64,000 bases of DNA from Ignavibacteria bacterium (GTDB taxonomy: Bacteria; Bacteroidota; Ignavibacteria; Tepidaquicellales; Tepidaquicellaceae). The stretch's first letter is position 1, and each line of letters opens with the position of its first letter. Below the pieces are notes generated by a model, which saw only the letters and a list, made by a program, of their open reading frames with translations, had not been told where the DNA came from and did no database searches. A program made the position numbers and the translations under genes. This document shows, in pieces, positions 35,054-44,623 of the stretch. The stretch lies in assembly GCA_041649015.1 (NCBI GenBank), contig JBAZNU010000008.1, positions 62,001 through 126,000 on the forward strand. The letters are read 5' to 3'.

Positions 35054-37105
35054 TCACCTCACAAGTACCATCTTCTTCGTCTCAACAAAATCACCAGCTT
35101 TTATTCTATAAAAATATACTCCGCTTGAAAACTTGCTTGCATTCCAATCGGTAGAATAAGTCCCTGCGGCAAGTCTTTCATTCACAAGTACTTCTATTTC
35201 TTTTCCCGTCACGTCAAAAACGCTAATCTTCACATCCGAAATCTTCGGTATTGCAAACTCAATCTTTGTGATTGGATTAAAAGGATTCGGATAATTTTGG
35301 CTTAGCGAAAATGCTGAAGGTGTTTCCGTGCTTAGATTTTGCACTCCGACTATTTCTGATAATTCTCTTCGCCAGACAGAATAGCCAAGTGTTCCTGCCA
35401 ATACATAATTATTTGATATTAGTAAGGACAAGATCCTTTGAGCTGGATTGAATCCTTGATTTTTCTGCGTCCAAGTTACTCCATTATTTGTGGAGAGATA
35501 TATACCATCATCAGTTCCTGCGATTATATTATTTTCTTTTGCAACAACAGAATTAACTGGTCTGTTATTTAATGCTGTTTGAGTCCAGCTTATGCCATCA
35601 TCTGTGGATAAATAAACACCGCCTGAATAACCAACACCGGAAAAGCATCCTGCATATATAGTATTTCCACTGATGATAATTGAGTTTGCAAATTTATTCA
35701 ATACCGTTTGAGTCCATGTTAAACCGTTATCTGTTGAGCGGTAAACACCATTTACTTTCGTCCCGGCAAATACAATGTTTCCTTTTACTGCAAGAGAATA
35801 AACATCATTATTGAGCAAAGTAGTAGATACCCAATTAACACCGTTATTTGATGAGTAAATAAGTGATCCGGGACCGGATTGTTGAGTTAACACTCCTGCA
35901 AGAATGTTATTTCCGCTGACAGCAAGAGATTTTATATTTGCATAATTTAAAGTAGTTTGTGACCAGTTTATTCCGTTATTCATAGAAATAAATACACCAT
36001 TGCCAGCTGTTCCTGCAAAAATATTATTTCCAAGTGTTGCAAGAGAGGTAACTGTTGTATTATGTAATGTAGCTTCTGCCCAATTTGCTCCGTTATTAGA
36101 CGAAATATAAAGGCTTGAGGAATCATTATTATAACTTGCTGCTGCAAAAATATTATCCCCAAGACCTGCAAAAGCAGTAACAATTTTCATATTAAATCCG
36201 GTTACTGTCCAACTTGAACCGAAATTAGTTGATAAATATAAGCCATTTCTAGTTGTCCCGGCAAAAACACTATTATTACTAACTGCTAATGAAGGAACAA
36301 ACTTGTCATTCAACGTAGTTTGGGACCACATCATTCCGTTATTTGTGGAGACATAGACTCCACCCATTTCTGCTCCTGCGAAAATAGTATTTCCATTAAC
36401 TGCTAAAGACCAAATAGATTCATTATTCAATGTAGTTTGCGTCCAGCTTAATCCATTATTTGTTGACATAAATAAACCATTATACGATCCTGCAAAAATA
36501 TGATTACCACTTATTGCAAGGGAATGAATGCCATTATTATTCAAAGCAACTTGCGTCCAACTTGAACCGTTATCTGTAGAGTGGTAGAGTCCGTTTACCC
36601 AAGTTCCTGCAAAAATATTATTTCCGTTTACGGCAAGTGAATAAATAGACTTACTATTCAAAGCAGTTTGAGACCAGCTCAATCCATTATTAGTTGAAAT
36701 ATAAACTCCGCTATCCCAAGTTCCTGCAAAAATATTATTTCCATTTGCTGAAAGGGAATAAATAGATTTATTATTTAAAGCAGTTTGAGTCCAATTCGAA
36801 CCGTTGTTTGTTGATATATAAACACCATACGACATTGATCCTGCAAAAATATATTCTCCGTTTATAGCAAATGACATAATGTTTTGGCTATCTAAAGCAG
36901 TTTTAGTCCATGTAAAGCCATTATTTGTGGAACGAAAAAGACAACCAAAACTCTGACTATCTCTATATGTACCTGCAAAAACAATATTCCCGTTAACGGC
37001 AAGAGATCGGATAATCCCTCCTCCCAATATACCGTTTGTCTGCACCCACTGCCCATTCACAGCTAATGATGCAAGCATTATGAAGATGAGAAATAATCTT
37101 TTCAT
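35054..37105 (-). CDS. Large secreted propeller-repeat protein with T9SS sorting domain
   Basis: 683 residues, almost the same size and layout as the 684-residue plus-strand protein at 27011. Signal peptide about 1-18 (ending AVNGQ), about 14 repeats of 38-42 residues (SLAVNGNNIFAGTWDSGVY, STNNGLSWSQTALNSK), a terminal KNQGFNPAQRILSLLISNNYVLAGTLGYSVWRRELSEI, then the sorting domain. The propeller parts of the two proteins are clearly homologous, but the sorting domain here is the KIEFAIPKISDVKISVFDVTGKEI sub-type shared with 33262, not the plus-strand cassette. Probable surface protein. Confidence 0.84.
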   Translation of the reverse strand: MKRLFLIFIMLASLAVNGQWVQTNGILGGGIIRSLAVNGNIVFAGTYRDSQSFGCLFRSTNNGFTWTKTALDSQNIMSFAINGEYIFAGSMSYGVYISTNNGSNWTQTALNNKSIYSLSANGNNIFAGTWDSGVYISTNNGLSWSQTALNSKSIYSLAVNGNNIFAGTWVNGLYHSTDNGSSWTQVALNNNGIHSLAISGNHIFAGSYNGLFMSTNNGLSWTQTTLNNESIWSLAVNGNTIFAGAEMGGVYVSTNNGMMWSQTTLNDKFVPSLAVSNNSVFAGTTRNGLYLSTNFGSSWTVTGFNMKIVTAFAGLGDNIFAAASYNNDSSSLYISSNNGANWAEATLHNTTVTSLATLGNNIFAGTAGNGVFISMNNGINWSQTTLNYANIKSLAVSGNNILAGVLTQQSGPGSLIYSSNNGVNWVSTTLLNNDVYSLAVKGNIVFAGTKVNGVYRSTDNGLTWTQTVLNKFANSIIISGNTIYAGCFSGVGYSGGVYLSTDDGISWTQTALNNRPVNSVVAKENNIIAGTDDGIYLSTNNGVTWTQKNQGFNPAQRILSLLISNNYVLAGTLGYSVWRRELSEIVGVQNLSTETPSAFSLSQNYPNPFNPITKIEFAIPKISDVKISVFDVTGKEIEVLVNERLAAGTYSTDWNASKFSSGVYFYRIKAGDFVETKKMVLVR

Positions 37106-37206
37106 TATTTTATCTTATAGTAGATGTACCCAAAAGTAATAGTTATCGTCTTAACATTCAATAAATTTAAAAATCATACAACACGGAAATCCGCACACAA
37201 ACAAAA

Positions 37207-37227
37207 CAGGGGACTCACGTCCCCTGC
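37207..37227 (-). terminator. Terminator hairpin after the small zinc-finger gene
   Basis: AGGGGAC (37208-37214) and GTCCCCT (37219-37225) pair around TCAC. Read on the minus strand, a T-rich stretch (TTTTGTTTGTG) follows. The stem and loop are identical to those at 37721-37742. Confidence 0.75.
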
Positions 37228-37329
37228 ATAGAATAACCAATTATCAATCTCCATTGAATCAACTCTGTTTGCTTCTCTTGTGCAGAATCTCCCTTTCAGT
37301 GTGCCAACTCTCTTATGTAAAATTTTAAA

Positions 37330-37656
37330 CTACTTTCCCTTGCTCGAAACAAGATAACCTTTACCGTTGCATCTCCAGCACACTATATTTACTGGAACCC
37401 CAGTATTTCTGGTACTTAACACTCTTGCACCGTCGCATACTGGGCAGTCATATCTAATTTCAGTTGTCGGAGGTTCTATAGAAAAGCAAGTATTCCCGTC
37501 CTTATCGTACCTTTCATATACATAAAAAGTAGATGCATTTGAAGTACTATCTTGCTTTATTTGTGAGTACGCACCTGAAGTCATTAACAGAAATGAAAAC
37601 GTGAAAACAAAAACTAATATCGCAATTTTGATAATATTAAGTTTACTTAAACTCAT
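37330..37656 (-). CDS. Small exported protein with DnaJ-type Cys motifs
   Basis: 108 residues. A signal peptide or anchor covers about 10-32 (ending SGAYSQ). The mature part has CPVCDGARV at about 70-78 and CWRCNGKGYL at about 92-101, two CxxCxG motifs like half of the zinc-binding domain of DnaJ. An isolated finger of this type usually binds zinc or interacts with protein. Finding it behind an export signal is uncommon. It is downstream of the alpha-2-macroglobulin gene's terminator, with its own terminator, so it appears to be expressed separately. No function assigned. Confidence 0.65.
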   Translation of the reverse strand: MSLSKLNIIKIAILVFVFTFSFLLMTSGAYSQIKQDSTSNASTFYVYERYDKDGNTCFSIEPPTTEIRYDCPVCDGARVLSTRNTGVPVNIVCWRCNGKGYLVSSKGK

Positions 37657-37720
37657 TTTATCTAATAAGTTAAATTAATTTAGATAACAAATTAAATTAT
37701 TGCAACACAATAAAAATAGA

Positions 37721-37742
37721 GCAGGGGACTCACGTCCCCTGC
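37721..37742 (-). terminator. Terminator hairpin after the alpha-2-macroglobulin gene
   Basis: GCAGGGGAC (37721-37729) pairs with GTCCCCTGC (37734-37742) around TCAC. On the minus strand it is followed by TCTATTTTTATT. It begins 27 nt after the stop of the 2052-residue gene. Confidence 0.85.
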
Positions 37743-37769
37743 ATTTAATAACTAATCCCTAACTATCAC

Positions 37770-40700
37770 CTACTTCACCACAACCCGATTCCCCTCACTA
37801 TGCGAACTAAACTCAGGAGCATACATACACTGAACAGTCGTAATCCCATTTGAATAATCTCCCGACAAATTCACACGCAAATCATACTCAAAAACATAAG
37901 TACCCTTCGGCAGAAAACCAAAAAAGAAGTTCGTCGCCGCATCCCTCGTACTCTCATAATAACCAAGACCATCCCTGTACCTGTACCCCGAAAGCACGTT
38001 CACTGGCTCAAAACCAGCCGCCCGCATATCCTTCATATGCACATACTCCATATCCCTGTCACTCCGCAGCACAACCCTCACCCTCACCCTGTCGCCAACC
38101 TTCAGCTCACCAATCGGACTAATCACCTCACCGCTCGCAGTCTCCTCCACAACAAACAACTTCTTCTCTAAACTCAAACCCGTCGCACTACTCGTCACCT
38201 TATCCATATCCTCAAAATACTGCCAGTACAAAGCACCCCAGCTGATTCCCTTTTCCGACTTCCTCGTCACTGTCACATTACCCATATCACTCTTCACATC
38301 TCCCCACTTCCACGACTCCTTAAAATATCCCGTACCCGCCTCCGCACTCACACCCTTCGTCACATCAATCGAACCAACCCTCACATCCACCAGCATATCT
38401 CCCGCAAGCCAATCATCCCCCCGCAGAAGCAAAGCATAAACCGCCTCAACCGTCGCCTTCGTCGTCTTCCAGTCATTAGTCTGCTTATTCTTCAAAAGCC
38501 ACACCTTCATATCATCAACACTCTTCTCATCCTTCCCAACCTCATCAAAAACCTCTATCAGCAAAGCCTGCGTCTCAATCGGTGCCTCATACCAATAAAA
38601 ACCGCCCCTATTCTCCTTCCAATACATCCCCATCTCCTCAGAATACAAAGCATTCTCCTTCAGCGACCGCAAAATCCCCTCAGCCGTCGCCGCATCGCCA
38701 AACCTGCTCAAAGCCAAAGCAAGCATCCCCTCTAAATACCAACCTCTCCCGTTCCAATACTTCGTCGCCTGACCCTTATAATAATCAAACGCCTCCCTCA
38801 CACCATCATCCATACCAATATCCTTGTAAAAACTCCTCATATAAAGAAAATGAACCTGCAATGCACCCAAATTATTATCGCTCATCTTAATCCTGCCCTC
38901 TCTCTCTCCCCGTAAAAGCTCATCATAATCCCTCCTCAACTCCCCATCCAAATACCCCAAAGCACCCCTCACCATTTCCTCATCATCCTCGAACCTCCTT
39001 ATCCCAAGCTTGTGCAGCTTACCAAAACCCGTCGCAATATGCTGCGTCATATACCTGTCAACAGGCATACCCTCAAACCACGCCCAGCCTCCGCTGCTCA
39101 CCTGCATACCCTTCAGCTTCTTCACCGCCTTCCCAAGCTCGCTCTCCATCCTCTTCACCTCAAAAAGCACACCTATCCTCCTCTTCCTCTCGCTCTCATT
39201 CTTTGCCTCCCTCACCCATGGCGTCTCCTGCAAAATCAAACCCTTCAACTCCTCATTCTTCTCCAAATTTGAAAGCAAAGCATCAGGACTCTCATTCCGC
39301 CACCTCTCAAAAACATCCTTTACCTTCGGCGACGAATTTGCAATAAAACCCGCTATACTATTCGCATAAACCCTGCTGAAAACCTGCTCTGCACACTCAT
39401 AAGGATACTCCATCAAATATGGCAGACTCTGAACCGCATACCACGCAGGATTAGAAGTAAACTCAACCGAAAGCCTGTAACTCCTCATCGTCTCCGTACC
39501 CCCGCTCACAAGCTTACCCATCGAAAACGTCTTCGTCTCATTTCCCCTCAAACTCATCGGCATCGTCTCCGTCACAAGCAGCCTGTTTGAAAGCACTGGC
39601 AAAACCGAACCCTCTCCATCCGTAAAACCCTCAGCCTTCGCCTTCACCCTATAGCCAATCGCCTCAAAACCATAAGGCACAGCAATCTCCCAGCTCACAC
39701 TCGTACTGCCGCCCTTGCTTACCTCAAAACCCTTCCCACCGCTCACATTCTTAAACTCCGCATCCACACTCTTACCCGTCAATCCATCATAAAGCTCCAG
39801 TCCCGCATCTCCCTTCAAATCCCTATCCGTTAAATTCGTCACCTTCGCCGAAATCACCACCTTATCATCCTCCCTCAAATACCTCGGTGCATTCACCGTC
39901 AGCATCAGCTCCTTCTGCGTTATCACCTGCTTCTCTGTCATTCCTCTCCTCAAATCCTTCGTATGAGCAAACCCCAGCATCTTCCATCTCGTCAGGGCAT
40001 CTCCCATCTCAAAACTAATCGTCAAATCTCCATTCTCATCCGTCCGTAGCTCTGGCAAAAAGAAAACCGTCTCCCTGAAATCCGTCCTTGTAGGAATACT
40101 CCCAAAATCCTCACTCTTCTTCTTCTCCTCAGTACCCTTGCCGTCTTTACCGTTAATCGGCTCTGGACTTTCCGTAATATCCGATTCCACTTCCTTTCCC
40201 TCTTTCTTCGATTTCTCCTGAACCTTATCTGTCTTATACCCCGTCTTCACCTCCTCATCAACAGCCATCCTCTCGCTATACATCGGTGCATATTTATAAT
40301 TATCCGTATAAATCGGTGCTCCGAAATAGTTCAGAAAATCATAACTAATACTCGTATAATCTACGCTCTTATTCCATTCCTCCTGATAAACATTCCCGTT
40401 ATAAGCATCAAAACATACATCACTCTCCCATGAATCTCCGTAATAATAATAATTCAGCCCATACCCAAATGTCCAACCATGACTCCTTATCGCATCAAGC
40501 GAAGCATCGTACATTGTCGCAACCATCTCTGCCATTGCCTTCTCACCGTTCTTCCCCTTTATCTTTATCTTCCATTCCTCCTTTTCTCCTGGCTTCAGCT
40601 TATCCCTGAACGTTTCAAAACTTATGTCAAGCATCTTATTAGTGTAAGGCACTCCAATATATCGCACAGCAGTTATTATTCTGTTCTCTTTTACAAATAC

Positions 40701-43700
40701 TAAATTATATCCTATACCCCCTCTGTATTCTTCTCTTACCGGCAGTTCAAATAATCTCTGCCCTTTATTAATCGTAATCCATTCTCTCTTTATCATTCCA
40801 TCTGCACCGTTAACCTCATAAAGTACTCTTGTATCGCTTAATGACGTGCCAAACATAAATTCTGCCGTTTCACCCACCTCATAAGTACTTTTCTTCTCTA
40901 TAAAATTGCTGAACATTGAATACGGCATCGTGCTTTCACCCTTGCTAAAAGCCGTAAAATAATATTTCTCGATTATCTCTTCCCCGTTCTTATCTTTTGC
41001 TTTAATTTCTGCCATGTACTTTCCCTGATTCCATCCTTTCATTACGTTCAAATCAAGTACGGAATCCTGTTCTGTATTAAATGTCTTCTCAAACGCTTTT
41101 ACTTCCTTTTCCCACTTTGTAAAATCACTTTCATCGCTGTATTCATCATAAGGAAAATCCCTGTAATACTCTTCTTTTGTCATCGTAAACTTGTCCGGTC
41201 TTTGCCACATCCTGCTCCTGTATGCTCTTTCCGGGCTCTTCAGTTTATATATTTCAATCTTGACATCAGTCCCTTCTCTTTCACCGTTCAGATTTGTCGT
41301 CACCAACCTGAATTTTGCATCGTCATTCTTATCAACATTTTGACCGATCCCAAAAGTCACCATCAGCGATGAATAACCTACCGCGACATTCATTGCCTTT
41401 GAATGTGTTTCACCGTTTATATCCGTTACATCCGCAGTGATTTCATAATTAAAATATGCTTTCAATCCTATCGATACAGATTCGTCGGGAATTGCTTTGA
41501 AATTTACTTCAAACTCTCCGTTTTCATTCGTCTTCGTGGTTCCGTTTAATATCACGGTTTCATTCGTCTTGCTCGTTCCGAAATAATTTGAGAACCAGTC
41601 ATAAAACCATCTCGGGTATAGCGCCTTTCTCACTACCTTGTACTTCACCGATGCATTATCAAGATTTGCACCCGAATAAGATTTCGCAAGCCCTCTCACC
41701 GGAACCATTTCGCCGAGTTTATAACTGCCTTTTATCGGATTAAAAGTAACTTCAAACTTTGGTCTCTTGTAATCTTCAACTGAAAAGTAAGCACTTCCGT
41801 TATTGACCGAAGTTTGAATACGCATCTGTCCGGTCAATCCTGAGCTCGGTAGCGTGAATGAACCGTTTATCGTTCCGAATTCATTAGTTGTAAAACTTTG
41901 TTCGGAAACTTTCTGGTAATTAACATCATAAAGTTCGACTGTTACGTACTCACCCGTTTTTATTTTGTGCTCCTTACCTATTGTTTCTACTACAAGCCCT
42001 TTGAAATAAAGCGTCTGTCCCGGTCTGTAGAGCGAGCGGTCTGTAAAGAAGTAAGTCGCTGTGTATGGCTTTGCATTCGGTTCATAATATTCACCCTGAT
42101 AAAATGCATCTTTGATATAACTGTAACCGTATCCAAAATTTAATCCCTCTGTTGTTAGATACTGTCCGTTATGACTGAGCTCTAAATAAAAAGACCTTGA
42201 TTTACCTGCATTCTTTACCACAAAATATCCGTTCTTATCTGATGTGTATTCACCGCTCTTAATATATTCATACCTTGATTTATTGTAATCGTAATTCTGT
42301 ACGTAAATTACAGCTTCTGCACCCTCAAGCGGATAACCCGAATCCCTGTTCAGTGCATAAAACTCGATATCTTTCTTTTCGTTTGATTTATTTATATAAC
42401 TCAGTGAGTTAATGTTCAGTAAACAGTATGCAACAGCATTTTCTTTGTAAGAAAAACTTTCGCTCGTTCCTGCAAGCAATACATACACACCGGCTTTCAA
42501 AGAAGGTATCTTCACTTCTGCTTTATGAGCCTGTAAATCCCCGTCGTTAGGTAGATTTATACTAAAAGTATGTACCGCTGTCCTTTCTTTAAAATCATTA
42601 ATTATATCCGCGTTGTATTTTGCGTAATCATTATAATTACTGTAGTTTTCTTCAATCTTTCTTATCTCGCTGTATGATGTCTCAACAATCTTGTAATAAA
42701 GTTTGCTTACATTCTTATAATTTACTAATGTTCTGAACGGTTTATCTGGTAAGTTGTACGCTTCAAGAGTTATCTGTAAATTCTTTGAATCGAGTGCCGC
42801 CATAATAGCTCTGCAGTTTTGTGCTCCGTCCGAATCAGGAAATTTATCCGACGCATCTTTGCAGATTGAATAAGCAATCTTCAAATCATCCTTGAAATTA
42901 TCCGTTATTCCCGGCACATACTTTGCCCCTCTTTCCTGATAGACTTTTGCAATCTCATAGCTTATTAAAGTTGAAACCGGATAAACAGAATATTTGTCCA
43001 GCATATTCTGAAGTGCTTTCAAGTATATCCCTTCTTTTTCTGCATTTCCCGAACTTTGATAAACAAACGCAAGTCTTTTTAAGTCAGCATCTACAAGAGC
43101 ATCCACGTTTCCATCGTTCAGATGAAACCTGATTATATCCCTGAGTATTGTAATCGCATAATAATCGAATGAAAAAACATCCTTAGTCGAAATATCCAAG
43201 CCCGAAAATTCTTTCGCCTCGCTCATGTAAATCGGGTCGTTCAATAGAAACTGCTCTGCAGGCCGTGTTACTCCTGCTTCTTTGTTAGAAAAGAAATCTA
43301 CTGCTTTGAAAGCAAGAAAATCATAAAGAGTCGGACGGTATTTCCTTCCGTTTGGTATGTACTTATCATATACATAATTGTTAAGCATGTCATTGTATCC
43401 TTCCAAACTTACCGTCTGCAGCCTTTCCGGCTCTATTATCGAATTCTTATAATGATGTATCGACTGCTCAATTATCTTCGTCGCGTCCCATGTTTTTATA
43501 TCATCAAGAACAAAGTTTTCTACTCTCGTCCTTTCAAGCAAATCATACCTGTTGTTCTGATAATATGTCCAGTACATATCTCCAATCAATGAGTTTAAAA
43601 ACTGCTTCATCGGAAATTCTGCCGTGCTTTCTTCAGTCTTCATTTCGCTCAAACTCGTGAAAAATGAGTCTTCTACATTATATTGCGTTAGCTTCATCTT

Positions 43701-43928
43701 GTATAGCAGGGCTCTTACGTACTGAACCGTATTGTTTTCGCCTTTTGCGCTTACTAAAACTTCCTGCAATATCTTCATCGCAGACTCCGGAAGACCGTAA
43801 TTATAAAGAGAATCTATTTCTTTCCATTTTGAATCGTAATCATAAATCTGAGGTGCATGCTGTGAGCGCAAATCATTGATTACGATTAATGTGAATAATA
43901 AAACGAATACAACTGCTAAGTTTTTCAT
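37770..43928 (-). CDS. Bacterial alpha-2-macroglobulin family protein with CxEQ thioester
   Basis: 2052 residues with a signal peptide (about 1-22) and no lipobox or sorting domain. The first ~450 residues are helical and unlike the family. MG-type beta domains follow, with the MG2 stretch FTDRSLYRPGQTLYFKGLV near 630. A charged linker (KTDKVQEKSKKEGKEVESD, about 1230-1260) sits near the expected bait region, then FRETVFFLPELRTDENGDLTI. The thioester site is YPYECAEQ, with Cys1512. GGWAWFEGMPVDRYMTQHIATGFGKL is typical of the thioester domain. The family traps proteases in the periplasm or at the surface. Codons after about residue 1240 are far richer in GC and in AGG/GAG than those before. 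Confidence 0.9.
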   Translation of the reverse strand: MKNLAVVFVLLFTLIVINDLRSQHAPQIYDYDSKWKEIDSLYNYGLPESAMKILQEVLVSAKGENNTVQYVRALLYKMKLTQYNVEDSFFTSLSEMKTEESTAEFPMKQFLNSLIGDMYWTYYQNNRYDLLERTRVENFVLDDIKTWDATKIIEQSIHHYKNSIIEPERLQTVSLEGYNDMLNNYVYDKYIPNGRKYRPTLYDFLAFKAVDFFSNKEAGVTRPAEQFLLNDPIYMSEAKEFSGLDISTKDVFSFDYYAITILRDIIRFHLNDGNVDALVDADLKRLAFVYQSSGNAEKEGIYLKALQNMLDKYSVYPVSTLISYEIAKVYQERGAKYVPGITDNFKDDLKIAYSICKDASDKFPDSDGAQNCRAIMAALDSKNLQITLEAYNLPDKPFRTLVNYKNVSKLYYKIVETSYSEIRKIEENYSNYNDYAKYNADIINDFKERTAVHTFSINLPNDGDLQAHKAEVKIPSLKAGVYVLLAGTSESFSYKENAVAYCLLNINSLSYINKSNEKKDIEFYALNRDSGYPLEGAEAVIYVQNYDYNKSRYEYIKSGEYTSDKNGYFVVKNAGKSRSFYLELSHNGQYLTTEGLNFGYGYSYIKDAFYQGEYYEPNAKPYTATYFFTDRSLYRPGQTLYFKGLVVETIGKEHKIKTGEYVTVELYDVNYQKVSEQSFTTNEFGTINGSFTLPSSGLTGQMRIQTSVNNGSAYFSVEDYKRPKFEVTFNPIKGSYKLGEMVPVRGLAKSYSGANLDNASVKYKVVRKALYPRWFYDWFSNYFGTSKTNETVILNGTTKTNENGEFEVNFKAIPDESVSIGLKAYFNYEITADVTDINGETHSKAMNVAVGYSSLMVTFGIGQNVDKNDDAKFRLVTTNLNGEREGTDVKIEIYKLKSPERAYRSRMWQRPDKFTMTKEEYYRDFPYDEYSDESDFTKWEKEVKAFEKTFNTEQDSVLDLNVMKGWNQGKYMAEIKAKDKNGEEIIEKYYFTAFSKGESTMPYSMFSNFIEKKSTYEVGETAEFMFGTSLSDTRVLYEVNGADGMIKREWITINKGQRLFELPVREEYRGGIGYNLVFVKENRIITAVRYIGVPYTNKMLDISFETFRDKLKPGEKEEWKIKIKGKNGEKAMAEMVATMYDASLDAIRSHGWTFGYGLNYYYYGDSWESDVCFDAYNGNVYQEEWNKSVDYTSISYDFLNYFGAPIYTDNYKYAPMYSERMAVDEEVKTGYKTDKVQEKSKKEGKEVESDITESPEPINGKDGKGTEEKKKSEDFGSIPTRTDFRETVFFLPELRTDENGDLTISFEMGDALTRWKMLGFAHTKDLRRGMTEKQVITQKELMLTVNAPRYLREDDKVVISAKVTNLTDRDLKGDAGLELYDGLTGKSVDAEFKNVSGGKGFEVSKGGSTSVSWEIAVPYGFEAIGYRVKAKAEGFTDGEGSVLPVLSNRLLVTETMPMSLRGNETKTFSMGKLVSGGTETMRSYRLSVEFTSNPAWYAVQSLPYLMEYPYECAEQVFSRVYANSIAGFIANSSPKVKDVFERWRNESPDALLSNLEKNEELKGLILQETPWVREAKNESERKRRIGVLFEVKRMESELGKAVKKLKGMQVSSGGWAWFEGMPVDRYMTQHIATGFGKLHKLGIRRFEDDEEMVRGALGYLDGELRRDYDELLRGEREGRIKMSDNNLGALQVHFLYMRSFYKDIGMDDGVREAFDYYKGQATKYWNGRGWYLEGMLALALSRFGDAATAEGILRSLKENALYSEEMGMYWKENRGGFYWYEAPIETQALLIEVFDEVGKDEKSVDDMKVWLLKNKQTNDWKTTKATVEAVYALLLRGDDWLAGDMLVDVRVGSIDVTKGVSAEAGTGYFKESWKWGDVKSDMGNVTVTRKSEKGISWGALYWQYFEDMDKVTSSATGLSLEKKLFVVEETASGEVISPIGELKVGDRVRVRVVLRSDRDMEYVHMKDMRAAGFEPVNVLSGYRYRDGLGYYESTRDAATNFFFGFLPKGTYVFEYDLRVNLSGDYSNGITTVQCMYAPEFSSHSEGNRVVVK

Positions 43929-44623
43929 GGTAATTTTTTAAAATATTAATTTATTTTATATACTCTCTGTTAGATTTTCTGTTCCCAAATGATAAAATAT
44001 ATATTTAGTCAATTAAAATCAGTTGTATAAAAATAACCTCTAAAATCCCGTCCCTTTCGCTTGTCACCCCTTTTCTATTCTCTTTTGTAAAACTTTAGTA
44101 TTCATACCTAAACCGAAAACCAATACAACACTAGTATGCCTTCCTATTATTAATCACAACATTTTTAAGAATTATGCCACGGAAATTCTCAATTTTAAAA
44201 TATTTTTCCCGGTTTATTTTTGTTCTTTCTGCAATAAATCAATGTTTTTTAGCATATTAAAAATCCTGACAAAAAAATCGACCGGAATTTCTCGTGTCAT
44301 AGTTTTAGTTTTCGTATTACATATCTTTAGCAAATTGATTGAAAAAAATACATTATAGAATTAAATGCATCATCCTTCTTTTCTCCATTTTTTTATATTG
44401 CGAAAGTCTTGTTTTTACAACGTTGTCAATTTTTTGCCACCTTGTACTCAGATTGGTCTCTAATTGGTCTTAAATTGGTCTTGAATATGCCACTCAAAAA
44501 AAATTATATAATATACCTTAAAAAAAACCCATACTCTGCTTTAATAAATCCAATTTTATATTACAATTGTAACATAAAATAATTAATTTCGTACGTACAA
44601 TTAAAAATTTAAATTCTACCGCT
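43929..44623. other. Divergent intergenic region with an 11-bp-period array
   Basis: 695 bp between the alpha-2-macroglobulin gene (minus) and the PDZ-hydrolase gene (plus). No credible ORF or RNA gene. It is AT-rich with a more pyrimidine-rich patch near 44045-44100, and contains the tandem array at 44440-44494. Promoters for both flanking genes must lie here but no clear boxes are seen. Confidence 0.6.
44440..44494. repeat. Short 11-bp-period tandem array (about 5 units)
   Basis: Units begin at 44440, 44451, 44462, 44473 and 44484. The three central ones (GATTGGTCTCT, AATTGGTCTTA, AATTGGTCTTG) share ATTGGTCT, and the outer ones are degenerate. It lies about 130 bp upstream of the PDZ-hydrolase ATG. 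The unit is similar to that of the array at 10173. Confidence 0.75.

Noticed and set aside
14284..37105. Genomic island of foreign origin or prophage
   Set aside because: No integrase, transposase, tRNA-flanking repeat or base-composition jump is seen over this block; expansion by local duplication explains it better.
37850..39369. Open frames on the plus strand across the 3' part of the alpha-2-macroglobulin gene (Pro/Ser/Thr/Leu-rich products)
   Set aside because: They are the complement of purine-rich codons of the real gene and have low-complexity composition, no ribosome sites and no family similarity.
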